From: Oscarella lobularis
Taxonomy: Eukaryota; Porifera; Homoscleromorpha; Homosclerophorida; Oscarellidae
Reading direction: 5' to 3'
DNA length: 64,000 bases
Assembly: GCF_947507565.1 (NCBI RefSeq)
Contig: NC_089191.1
Location: 248,001-312,000 of the forward strand
Below, piece by piece: positions 36,979 to 48,600 of this stretch. Made by a program: the position numbers and the translations under genes. Every line of letters begins with the position of its first letter. Position 1 is the first letter of the stretch. Under the pieces are notes generated by a model that was given only the letters and a program-made list of their open reading frames with translations, made no database searches and was not told the DNA's origin.

Positions 36979-37218
36979 TTAATTAATTGAATTGCTTTCA
37001 TTTGCTCGCCGCCGAAGTTTTAAAAGGTTCATAGTTACTATACGTATGTCTTTTCCCCCCCGTGCCTATATAGTATAATTCTTAGAGATACTGAATGAAT
37101 ACATAAAGAACAAAAAGCTCTACGTGAAAGGTAAGCAGGCCACAACTGTCCCCGCCCACCCTTTCGTTCATTTTATTTTATTATTGGCACTCATGCTACT
37201 GCCCAATTAGATTAGGTT

Positions 37219-40200
37219 CTAGAGTGTCTCGTCTTTTTCTGCATGTTTTAGTTGAGTCATTTCATACGGTTTGCGTTTTTCCGTTGTTCTGGGATTGATG
37301 CCTGTATAATCATTACTGGCATCCTCCTCATCCCGTTCAACGTCCTTCCCTGCTTCTTTTAGTTGAGTCATTTCATACGTTTTGCGTTTTCCCGTTGTTC
37401 TGGGATCGATGCCTGTATGCTCATTACCGGCATCTTCCTGATCCCGTTCAACGTCCTTCTCTGCTTCTTTTAGTTGAGTCATTTCATACGGTTTCCGTTT
37501 TTCCCTTGTTCTCGGATCGATACCTGTATAATGATTACAAGTATCTTCCTGATCCCGTTCAGCGTAGGCCGGATTTTGAATCGTTTCCGGTTCGATTTCC
37601 GCATACGTTGGTGACTTGCCTCGTTGCCAAGTAACCTCCCTTGTATCTGTTTCGTTTTCGCGCACGATTTCAGCTTCAGTCTTGAGTGTTTCATACTGAA
37701 CTGGTAGAGGACTTTGAGTCGAGCGTTCCAGACTCTTGTACTGTGCGTCACTTAGTCTCGGCGCCACTTCAGTTGCACTTACAGGGTTTTCATAGGGTTC
37801 CCTATTCGCCCCAGCGTTTGCTGACATTTCTGAAAGCGACGTTTGAGCATAGGCAACGGGGTCCGTTGTCGAACGATTTCGTAGTAGGATTGCAGATGAA
37901 GGCGTTTCCCTAAAAATGATCATGATGATATAAGGATGTTTGATGGAGAAAACTACTCTAAATACCTCCTCGTCATTTTTCGTTTTGATACTACACCATG
38001 TCTAGAAGAAGAACACTATAGAAGCAAGGCCTGTGATTAGATTTCTCTATTAGAGTTACCTTCCTATGAAAACCCCAGCTAATAGAGCTAGAAGAATTAG
38101 AACTGTTCCTCCAACGGCACTTCCAATGACAATTGGTAGAATAGACGTCTGACCAACAGAAGTAGAAATAGTAGTAGTGATCTTTGATGTTGGGTTTTCA
38201 CTAGAAGAAAAGTAGTAGGTACTTTGGTATGTTGTGCCTATAGGCGTAGTAGATTCATCTGTTGGATTAGGTGTCTCATTGATAGCTGTAGGAATAGACG
38301 CGTTTTTGGTAGTTGGATTCGTGGCTGTAGCTTTAGTAGTAGAAATAGCTTTTGTGGGTTCTGAACATGCGTTAGCCAAGAGTCTATCATCACCAGATTG
38401 TTGGTTTGGTGTTGTTGGCCTGGCAATAGAGACGTTTGAGTCTAATAGAACAAAATCAGTCTCTATATGCGCTTGTATCTTATCTGTACCATTTGATGGC
38501 TTTATAATTGGCTTTATGTAAAGTCGATCTGGATGACCGAAGAGCGACACTGCACCAAAGTCTGCTAGTGAAACAGTTAGTAGCAAATCGTTAGAAAAGT
38601 GTTCGTTAGAGCAAGTGGCTTCTTTCTTCCAATATAGAGCTGACTGTTTTTCATTGTCAAAAAAGTAGAAGGGAAAGAAAAAGAAATTGGTGCAGTTGCA
38701 GAAAACTCCAATAATGTCTTGATATTGAACGGAAAAAGAATTTTCGTTTAGGTTTAGTACTACCTCGCCTGTTTTATTTTCTGATACACTGAGCTCGGTT
38801 CCATTGACAAAAAGGAGTGATTCGGCACTGATTGGTCTCCACACACCCATTTTACACAGTATCTCCGGACCGTTTCGATTATCAATATTGTATTCCCATG
38901 CAATCAATGTTCCATTGCACCCAATAGGTTCAGTTGCGTCTATGAAGTAATAGAATGCTTGCGCAGGAGAGTCGGATTTAGCGGTTTTCGTTTGGAGACT
39001 GTAGCTTCGATTGCAGTGGGTTGCTCTCGTAGAGTTTTTTGCGTAGAAACAGTGAGGGTGTCCATAGGTTTCGTCCCAGCAACATTCTCTGTATCGACAC
39101 GTGTCTTCGCTGATGTTAGGCCAGCCTTGACTGCAGTCTTCTCTCTCTTCGTACGAAACTTGAATGCACTCGTCTTTGAGGTAAAATAATAAATTAACTA
39201 ATAAATAAACTACCCGTAGATGTTTACCTGAAATTTCATAAACAGAGAACATATTTGCTCCTTGGCAAATTTGTTTATCACTGCCCGGGCACGGTAGATT
39301 GCAATTTGCTTTATTTGTTTTAGGAAATTGCGTATTAGCGTTATCCCAGCAAGAACACGAAGCCAAGGCGCGAGTTATATCCAGCCATCTAGTAACAGCG
39401 AATAATTTTCCTTGTCGCCCGCACTCTATGACGCAGTCTAGAGTGCTCGAGCTATTAAAAGCACGCTTTTTATTGCTTGGATGGTTGCCACAGCGAACGT
39501 AGACAGCCATAGCATTCGGATAACCTAGAAGAATATATACATGTACTTTTTTATGTGTAACTTTTACCTGGGCAGAATTGCTGGGCATAGTCAATAACTC
39601 GCGTCTCATTGGTAAACGTTTGTTGACTGATTGGACATATTAACTTATCCCTGTCTCTGATCAGACTGTAGAGAGAAGGGCTAATGGGAAGTCGATCACA
39701 ACTTGAGCAGGAAAACGGATTGCCTTCGAGGTACCTACGGAAGATCCGGATGCTTTTAGAATGACTAACGGATTTCAATAGTGTACGCACAAAGACTCCA
39801 ATAGGCAAAGATCTATGAAATATTCTTCGACGACTCGAGTCAATTTGTTCCACGTCAAGTTCCTGCAGAAGGCCGAGGTCAATTAGTCGGGACATCCATT
39901 AGATTACAAGGTAGACTTCCTACAGGTATTTGAGTTGCGTGAAGTTGACGAAAGTGGGCAGGGTTGTCAAATTGAGGCCGCTCAAGTTTCTGTGAAAGGG
40001 AGCCCTTTAGTTTTCGCTCTGCTTTACGTAGAGTCAACCGTACAGTTCAGAGCAATTGCTGGTCAAGCTATAGACGGTCCATCGATCAGGAGTCTCTTCT
40101 TCTGTATAATTCCAATGACACGGAACTGCGTCGACGGCGACTCGAAGCCGGAAACCCAAAGCCACGATCAAAACCAGAGTCGTTGCAGCAGCGCGAGCAA

Positions 40201-40222
40201 TGAATCGTGGTGAGTTGCCCAT
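37219..40222 (-). CDS. Transmembrane receptor: LRR + WSC + trefoil ectodomain, tyrosine-motif repeat tail
   Basis: Type I membrane protein. The ATG at 40220-40222 gives the signal peptide MGNSPRFIARAAATTLVLIV, followed by a Cys-containing cap. LRR exons follow: NLSGLNLTTLPTFVNFTQLK and NLTWNKLTRVVEEYFI, then the LRR C-cap EGNPFSCSSCDRLP (about 39700-39730). Next comes a WSC domain (about 39240-39510) with VECGRQGKLFAVTRW, SCSCWDNANTQ and CPGSDKQICQG. A P-type trefoil (about 39040-39180) has DCSQGWPNISEDTCRYRECC. An N-glycosylated domain of about 160 residues has no name I know. A Ser/Thr/Pro mucin-like stalk leads to the TM helix ILPIVIGSAVGGTVLILLAL (about 38085-38145). The cytoplasmic tail (37219-37923) contains VQYETL, QYKSL, PYENP and TYAEI, then three near-identical units with HTGIDPRTTGKRKTYEMTQL. 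No orthologue recognised; adhesion or immune-type sensing is inference. Confidence 0.8.
37225..37560 (-). repeat. Three tandem coding repeats in the receptor tail
   Basis: Three units of about 38 residues (about 114-117 bp) repeat with high DNA identity. Each ends KxKPYEMTQLK(E/H)A and is preceded by an acidic DxEDxxNxYTGI(D/N)PRT segment. In unit 2 the first Tyr is replaced by His (NEHTGI). The near-identity of the DNA indicates recent duplication or gene conversion. Confidence 0.85.
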
Positions 40223-41646
40223 TGGAAAGAATAGAAACACAGGAACGATAAGGAATGCTGCAGGTGAGTACTATCGTATCACGTGAGTCATTAGCCATAT
40301 AAGCAACTACGCTTGTCTACCTCGAAAGAATATCGGCAAATTTTTTTTCAATCGCCCGTTACTAGTACAAAGATGAGGTTTCACGCGTCGAGTGACTGCA
40401 GTAAATCTATCACGTGACCAATTAAATACCATACCCGGAAGTGGAACCAAACGAAGGGGCGACTACATGTACACAAAAGCCAAACAGTGCACACTGCACT
40501 ATCGTCCCTACTTCAAAGTCCACAATCGCGTAAGTGACTGCGAGTGCCTACTCGCCCTTCAGCAATTCTCATGTTTCCACGGGAAACGCACGTGCCGCCC
40601 ACGCCCCTCCTAAGCGGCCGCGGTTTTGTGCCTTCGGGGCACAGGGAACGTTCCCGTCTTTCCAATCAGCAGCGATGTTAAGCATTCGCTCGCTGAAAGG
40701 ATTGCGGTCACCTCTTTATCGTGCAAACGCGAGGAGGGCGTTTCAGTGTGGCGATTACTGGTAAGCAAAGCTGCGAAAACCAGGGGCGTGTAGCGCGTGT
40801 GGTCTTGCGCCGCGGGATCGTCGCTCCGTTAGAAAAACAATTGCTTGGCTTCCTCGTAGAGCGACGAGATAGTTATCTACGGCACGTGTGAGACGCGTTC
40901 GCACGAAACGTCGCTCGAAAGCGCGGCGCTATCGCTCTCTGCGAGGAAAAGGCGTAACGCGCATTAACGATGACACGTGATGTCATTGTCCAATAATAAA
41001 CGGCCAGTCAGTACAAGTGCAGTCGTCGGATCACAGTCCGGCAATCGGAGCTATCTCGCCTCGGCTTCGCCGCCGATCCTAGCATTCGAGCCCTCCGCGC
41101 TCCGTTTGCGAATCCGGGCATCCGCAGAAGAGCCGAAGAGCCAAAGGCAAAGAAGAAACCATGCAACGAGCTCCTAATGACTTCCTGACTTTCTTCAAGG
41201 GAGTTTCTTCGTGCAAACAACGCCTCCTGCGTCCAAGTCGGCTCCGCACGCCGTCTAGAGACTCGAATCGGATCTCCAATGCAAGACTTGGAAGCACGAG
41301 TACGTCTATAGCGGCAAAGCGCGCAGCAGCAGAAAAAAAACAATAGAGACACAGCTCGAGGCATTTTTGGCCAAGGGGCATCGACACCTCACCTCTCTCC
41401 CCGCCCGTCCTCGCTTTCGTCGCGCTATTAGCAGATGCTCTATTTGTTTGCTATTCTTTCTAAAACCGGGGGCCCCCCGATGTCCGGTCCCGCGTGTGCC
41501 GCTGCGAAATAGACAGCGCATCGCCGCCACCGACGGACCCATAGCACGCCTACTCACCACGCCCACTCGACACCCCTATGTAACATTTTTTCACTTCTCT
41601 CTCCTCCCCCCTCTCGTAGAACAAACTCAAGTTAGCTGACGTGAAA
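40223..41646. other. Intergenic region between the receptor and EYA
   Basis: No gene assigned. Several CACGTG elements occur (about 40278, 40410, 40588, 40881, 40974). An ATG at 40675 opens MLSIRSLKGLRSPLYRANAR, which ends at a good GT donor (40759, CTGGTAAGC) and would resemble a mitochondrial leader exon, but no partner exon was found. Another open frame at 41161-41346 (MQRAPNDFLTFFKGV) is unrecognised. The stretch probably holds both promoters and a 5' untranslated exon of EYA. Confidence 0.4.
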
Positions 41647-43685
41647 ATGGAAAGGTAAGAGAAAAACGTGCGCTAGCGCGCGAAAATCGCTGTCCCCTAA
41701 CGCGCTTTCGCCCATGCCCCCAGCGCATCGCCCCGATCCGAAATCGGCGGTCCATCGCCGACGGCCGGCGGAGGAGCCGAAAGCTCGGCGACGGCGGGAG
41801 ATTCATCGGTTGCAAATAACTCCCCGCTCATTTCCGGGTCCGTTTACGGCGCTAATCCTGCTTGGACGCCGGCTCCGCCCCCGCCCCCGCCGCCACGTAG
41901 CGAACCCGCCGTCGCGAAAGCGACCGAAAGCATCGTTCCTATTCCTAAGCACGTACCGCCGCCGCTTCCGAATGTCTCGTCTTACGGCGGCGCTTACGGT
42001 CCTTACGGTTACGGCAGTCCTTACGAATTCTCCGCCGGCGCCGCGGGCACTCCCTACGGCGATTTCACGTCGACGCCGTCGTTTGCGACGACGCAAGACT
42101 ATATAGGCGCGAGCGGCGGAGGAACGGTCTATTACGGCGGCGAAGAGAAACGCTACATTCTCGCCGAACTGCCTCCGCCCCCTTCCTATCAATTTGGCGA
42201 ACACGTTTCCCAAGGACATTCGGGTATTGACATTTTTGGTGGCGGTGGAGGTCCCGGAGGTTGGAGTTCTTCTGCTTCATCCGGGGAACGCACCAGTATG
42301 ACGAGTTTGTCGCCAACGACAACGGTTTTTGATTCGTTGAGAAGTCCGACTTCGCCGCATCCGCCTGGGAGAACGAATCGCAGCCAATCAGCGTCCGGCT
42401 GTCTACAGACATTGCAACAACAACAGCCAAAGTTAGCTGATTTGGAGCCCAAAGTACAGGTTTAAATATTAGGTTAATAATTATTATTATTTTGAAATTT
42501 TAGAGGATATTTGTGTGGGAGTTGGATGAGACTTTGATTACATTTGGATCTCTGCTTACGGGTGCTTATGCTAGGAAGTACGGGAAGGTGAACATCAACA
42601 GAAATTAAATAAAAATTTATTATTGCCTTTTTATTTATTAGGATCCTAATTATGCTCATCAACTTGGTCTTCGCATGGAAGAGTTGATCTTCAATTTGGC
42701 AGACGCCCATCTCTTTTTCAAAGAACTAGAAGTAGAATTCACTTCAACGTTCTTTTTTTAATCGAATAATTGATTAATTAGGAGTGCGATCAGGTGCACA
42801 TCGACGACGTGGCAAATGAAGATAATCAAATCGATTTATCGTAAGTCAAAAATTATTAATTAATTAACTTCACCTCTTATGTTGTTGCTACAGTGTGTAT
42901 GATTTTGCTTCGGACGGATTCCGCGGTGCGAGCGCTAGCATGATGATGGGCGGAAGTGCGAGAGGCAGTCACGATCTATTCAAAAAACTCGCCTATAGAT
43001 ACCGCAGAATCAAGGAAATTTATCAAATCTGCAGCGCAAATCCAGGAAGTAAAGAAACCGGTTATAAATGCAATCATAATAATTAAATTAATAATACAAG
43101 GTATCTTGAGTGGAGTCAAATATGAACAGTGGCGTCAGCTGTGCAGCGAAATCGCTCACTTGACTGATAACTGGCTCGGATTGGCTCTCAAATGTTTGTC
43201 AATCATCTATGAGAAGTAGATTAGAATGCATTTATAGGACACATTCCTTTTACTCTTCCCCGTTTTTTTAATTAAGACCTGGTTACGTGAATATTCTCGT
43301 GACGTCAACGCCACTCATTCCGACTCTATCGAAGACATTGCTCTATGAACTGGGTCACGTGTTCCCAGCGGAGAATATCTACAGTGCTGCAAAAGTCGGT
43401 AAGAAGATTCATTATTATATAGGAATGTGGGCGGAGTCTCCCTTTCCCCTCAAGGCAAAGACTGCTGTTTCGAACGCATTTCCGCGCGCTTTGGGTCCAA
43501 ATGCACCTACATTGTAGTGGGGAGTGGAAAGGAAGAGGAAGCGTCCAGCAAAAAGGCTTGTCTCCATAGCAATAATTTGACGTATTCACGTGATTTTCTT
43601 TTAGATGGGGCTTCCGTTTTGGCGGATTCAATGTCATTCTGATTTGCATGCTTTGCATTTTGCATTAAAATTAGGACATTTATAA
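41647..43685 (+). CDS. EYA: Eyes absent homologue with altered catalytic residues
   Basis: EYA proteins are SIX-partner transcription co-activators whose C-terminal EYA domain is a HAD-fold tyrosine phosphatase. Exon 1 is only MES (ATG 41647, then intron). Exon 2 encodes the Ser/Thr/Pro/Gly/Tyr-rich transactivation region ([19 protein letters not shown]). The EYA domain (from about 42500) reads [73 protein letters not shown] and [20 protein letters not shown]. It continues with [38 protein letters not shown] and [11 protein letters not shown]. It ends [20 protein letters not shown]...LGHL. The nucleophile Asp of the WDLDET motif is Glu here (GAG, 42519-42521), and the metal-binding Asp of IGDGVEEE is Ser (VGSGKEEE, about 43516-43540). 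The last intron (43556-43604) seems to have a GC donor. Identity is certain; loss of phosphatase activity is inferred. Confidence 0.93.
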
Positions 43686-44029
43686 TTAGAAGGATGATGT
43701 CACGCCTACGTAGAATAGGTAGTGGGCGTGGTTGAATTGAACTGCACATGACGGCAAAGCTAAAATTTATAATTGTGAGAATGTTTTTTTTGATTTTTTG
43801 CTGGTTAGGAGGATTGTAGTTGGAGTTATTTATTTGCATTTTAGAAAATGGGTGGCGCCTAATTAGAGCCAGTATCAAAATTTTTTCAAAAATTTGATTA
43901 TCTATTTTTATTTCTTGTACGGTCAAAGCGCGCTAATTCAATAGTTGAGTTTCTATTTCTTCTTTATTTATTAGGTTCAGTTGATATTTATGCAAGCAAA
44001 CAAAAAGAAAAAACGTCACGTGTCTGTTC
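43686..44029. other. Tail-to-tail intergenic region, EYA / EIPR1
   Basis: AT-rich; holds the 3' ends of both convergent genes. No exon recognised. CACGTG at about 44017. Confidence 0.5.
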
Positions 44030-45630
44030 TCATAGAAGAATCTTAAATTTTTCCTTTCTCGGCACGTGATTGATAACAACGCGTCCGTCGTAGGACAAGG
44101 AGGCAAAAATCCACGGATCCGCCGTACTCCACGCCACACTATAGACACTATCCTCATGCTCATCGTACGTCGAAACGAGACAATCCTTGGGAGGAGAAAC
44201 AGGCGAACTCTCCCTATAAATAAAAATAAGTAAGTACATATATATATATATTTTTTTTTTTTTCTCATTGACTTTTCTTCATCGTCGTCAATGTGGCCAA
44301 GAGGCTCGGAGGAGAGCGACGGAATGCTGCAGAGAATCACGTTGCTATCGCTGCTGCTACTTAGAACGAGTTGATCATGGAAATGATTGTAGCAAACGCA
44401 CCAAATCCTGATCAGGTTAGGTTAGATTATCTATTGATTTCTTGACGTCATTTCTCGTAACGTTACCAGTGCGAATGCTGTTTTCTTATTTGAAGAGGTG
44501 CGCTCGTATTTCGAACGTCCCAAAATCGAATCGAGCAATCGTCTCCACATGTAACAAAATAGTATTGGCGGTTCGGATTGAAATCTAGATCTCGAATCTG
44601 CTGCTGATGCGCGTGCTCAATATCCCAACAAGGCCTAAACAAAAAGAAAAAATTAAATAGAATTAATAGCTTAATCTAATTACTTCATTGTTCGAAGGTC
44701 CCAGCCTTTGAGTGACGTTTCTACTGCTGTCATTACTTGGTGACAATTCTGATGGGGGTTCCATTTTCCTGTATAAAATGACTGGAGGGTTTTTGATTCC
44801 AATGAAGCCGTGTCAATGACCTGATGGAGAAAGGAGAAGTCAAAGGTACGAACTGATATCAATACCTTAGCAGAATCGATATCCCACAAATGTATGGTAT
44901 GATCGTCTATGGATACAATTTGATTATCGCCTCCCGGATGCCACAAGACGCTAATTAAAAATACTATTATTAATATCGCAATGAATTAATTAGTTGTACT
45001 ACCTCTTGATTGGTCCTTTGTGTCCTTCCAGGTCCATGACGTTTTTCAAATGGGTCCCGGATGCACTTCCCGTGCTTGGCAAACGATTAGTCGCTATTCC
45101 GTCGCCTTCTTCGCCGCTGTCGGGAATTTGCCATAGAGTGGCGCCATATTCCAATTTAGAGCGTTTCACTAAATAATAAAAAATTAATCAATAAATTTCG
45201 TTGATTTAGATGAATACCTTGGCTGTGAGATGTCGATAGAAGGTCCCTGTCTTTTGGACTGCAGCTCAGTTGCCTTGACAACAGCATTAGATATCGCAAG
45301 ACGTTTTCTCATGCAATCGGTACCAAATTTCTCCGTTTGGATGGCCAAACACTTTCTTTTCGATGTAGTGCGTTTCGTCGTCGAATTCCAGTAGGTGAAC
45401 CTTTTCGCGGGAAACTAGCGTACGCTAGAAACGATCTCAGCGCAGCGGTCACCTGATTATCGGAGCGCAGCGATTGGGTGCCGACGAAGTAGTGAATTTC
45501 GTCCGTTTCGGCTGTCCGGGCGCTAATCGCTCGGCCCTTATTGAATTATATCACGACATTTAACGGAAGAATAGCACGAAGGCCGAACCTGAGATTCTAG
45601 GCCGTAAATGACAGGAGAATCGTCGTCCAT
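44030..45630 (-). CDS. EIPR1: EARP complex and GARP complex-interacting protein 1 (WD40)
   Basis: EIPR1 (TSSC1) is a WD40 adaptor that recruits the GARP/EARP tethering complexes to endosomes and the trans-Golgi network. The ATG at 45628-45630 gives [14 protein letters not shown], matching the family N-terminus. Later exons carry [59 protein letters not shown] and KGWDLRTMK. They continue with [33 protein letters not shown] and [20 protein letters not shown]. The stop is at 44030-44032. About 375 residues, as in vertebrates. Eight or so short introns. The start lies 38 bases from DNA2 on the opposite strand. Confidence 0.94.
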
Positions 45631-45668
45631 AACCGGGATATTTTGATTTACGCGCCAACCCGGATAAA
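45631..45668. promoter_or_regulatory. Ultra-short shared promoter, EIPR1 / DNA2
   Basis: Only 38 bases lie between the two divergent start codons. The segment has two near-copies of CCGG(G)ATA flanking ATTTTGATTTACGCGCC. Both 5' leaders must be minimal or overlap, or transcription must start inside the opposite gene. Position-based inference. Confidence 0.6.
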
Positions 45669-48600
45669 ATGGCGACGTTCAAACGTGTTGGCTGTTCAAA
45701 AGCGGAGAAGAACAGCTCGCAGCGAACGATCGAGCGCTATTTCGTCAAGGTAGAGCAGCCAGACATTCGAATTCGGTTGCAGACACGCACGCGCGCTCTA
45801 GAAATCGCCAGAAGACGCGAAAACGGAGCGAACGCCTTCAAAAACGAAGAAACGGCTCCTCATCGATCTAAGCAACGACGCGGAAAAGCCGAAACGAAAG
45901 AAACTCCAACTATCGCGACGACGCTCATCATCGATCAGAAAGGGGGCCCCACTAAAAAAAACGTCGATTTCAACCGAATTCGACGATTCGCTCAACGACA
46001 GCGCACTTCTCGCGCTTTCGATCGACAGCGAAAAAAAAATTCCACCACTAATTGAATTCGACGAGACATCCGGGTACCTGCGTTGCCATGTCATCGACGT
46101 GAAACGCACGGATTCGCGCGAATTGACGCTAAAACTCGAACGAAAGAGCCGCGTCATCGAGTGCATACTCAGAGACGACTGGTCCTACGCGGAAATCCGC
46201 CCGAAAGACGTAGTTAACATTATTAGCGATTCCTACGCTAGTCCAATCGTTCTCGACGGTTCGTCCGAGTCGTTCCTCGTTCTCGAGCCCGACTCTCTTT
46301 TGTCTGTTACCTCGGTTGCCATGGCAACGCGATGTCCGCGTCGCGCCGCGCTCGACGCGGTTTTCAAGAACGGTAATGTGGCGGGTCGGTCCACCGTCTT
46401 GGGTTCTCTCGTGCACGACGCCTTCGAAGCGTCGCTCAAATCGGGCGAGTTTGGCGCGCGAGAAGTCGAAATTTCTCTCGAAGAAAAACTGAAAAAATTG
46501 AAATGGATGGAGTCTCTTTACGCGCTAAATATGAGCGAAGTCGACGCTCTAGATTCCGCTAAAGAATTCGTTTCCAATTTCGGTAAATTCGCCGACGACT
46601 TTTTTGGTGGGCGCGGCTCTCGGGTTCATATCAAAAAGTGAGCCGCATAACGAAGGAAAAAATTAATCAATAAATAATTGATTACATAGTAGCGTGGGAG
46701 GCGACGACCCTCGCGTTTCCATCGATCGCGTTTGCGACATCGAGGAGACACTCTGGTCGCCTCGATTTGGCCTAAAGGGAAAAATCGACGCAACCGTCGG
46801 CATTCGCATGAACGACGACGAAGAATACGTCATTCCATTCGAAATAAAATCCGGGAAAATGCTAAGTGAAATTGGTAGCATTGATCACAGGGCTCAGGTG
46901 GGGAGAAGATTATATATAGGGGGCGTGGCACACCTTCTTAGTCGTTTTACGTACAGGTATCACTTTATTCTCTTATGTTATCCGAGTGGGTGGGTCAAGT
47001 GCCAGCTGGTCTTTTATTCTACGCCAAAACGGGTCACGTGACCGGCGTAGCTGGCTCATTAGCTGAGCAAAGGGGTACGCTCTTTCTTTTTGAAATAGGG
47101 GGGGCGTTTATTTTTATATTTCTCAGCTCTCGTTATGAAACGAAACGAGTTAGCTCGTCGAGTGAGCGTTTCTGAAATGCCGGAAGTAATTAGGAACAAA
47201 CACTCGTGTCTCCGGTGTCCACAACTCAGCAATTGCATGCTCTATCACAGGTAAAATAGTCGATCTGTTCAGAATAGGATTTCTATTAGAAAGAGGGAGG
47301 TTAGGGGGATTGAGGGAGGTTCCGCTTCAAGTTCCGGTATCGATGAGGATTTTGTCAGAGTTACGGGTCACGTAACTGATTCGGAAATTGAGTATTTTCG
47401 ACGCTGGTGCCGTCTAATTCGAATCGAGACGAAAGCGTGCGTTTTGAAGTCAAAACGCGAGAAATTGTGGACCCAGTCGGCATGGAAACGGTAAAAAACA
47501 ATTTAATAATATCTCTACTTTGGGTGGGATTTTTTTTAATTAGTGAGGAAACGGGGACGTGTTTCGCCGATGTCGAAGTCATTCACGTTGATGCTAACCC
47601 GGATGATGACGTCATTCTTCACACGTTTGAATCAAAGCGACAGCGTCTGCGCGATTTAAACATAGGTCAAGGAGACCACGTGATCGTAAGCCGACAGGAC
47701 GAAAAGCCACGAGTGGGCGTGGCATCCGGATTCGTCGTCTCTCTCGCCGAATCGCGCTGTATTATTCGATTAGACAAGGTTCTTTCCGTCGGGGGCCCCT
47801 ATTGCATCGATAAGGAAGAATCCGGCTTCTCCTTCAATGCCTATTGGTCCAATTTAGCGCGCGTCTTTGACCCCGAATTAGCGCGCTTGAGACAGTCGAT
47901 AATCGCGTTAAAATCGCCGACATTCCGCCGTGACGTCACGGCGGAAGTGAGCGGATTAAATAAGAATCAGGAAATGGCGGTTAAAAAGGCGCTCGCCGCC
48001 GACGATTACGCTCTCATACGCGGAATGCCGGGAACGGGAAAAACGACGACGATAGCCGCACTCGCTCGCCTTTTGGCGGCGCGTCGAAAGCGCGTTCTCA
48101 TTGCTAGCTACACGAATAGCGCTGTCGATAATATTCTATTGAAATTACAGAAAGTAAGAATTGAAATTCTAATTAAATAATTAATTATTTTCTCTGGGGA
48201 GGCGGGGCTTGATTTTTTGCGACTTGGTAACGTGCACAGCATTCATCCGTCCATCAGAGGACATTCCGTAGTCGAAGCGGCTAAATTCGTTTCAACTGTT
48301 AATGATCTAGACGAATTCTATCAATCCAAGGCAAAAAAAATCGATTTTTTTGATTTTTTTACCTTTAGTTTCTCTTAGTATATTTTCGCTACAACGTGTC
48401 TCAGTTTGAGTCATCCCGTTTTTCGACGACTTTCGTTCGATTATTGCATTATCGACGAAGCCTCTCAAATCGTCGAACCCGTTTGTATCGGTCCTCTAAT
48501 TATTGCCAAGACGTTCGTCCTTGTTGGCGATCATTTTCAATTGCCTCCACTCGTCCAAAGCAAAGAAGCGAGGTAAGACAGAGACCCTCACACTTACGCC

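Noticed and set aside
40675-40764. Mitochondrial-leader-like exon MLSIRSLKGLRSPLYR
   Set aside because: It has a good donor site, but no acceptable downstream exon was found before EYA; kept only as a note in the intergenic entry.
46129-46439. Minus-strand frames opposite DNA2
   Set aside because: Shadows of the nuclease exon, whose plus-strand frame matches DNA2 motifs.
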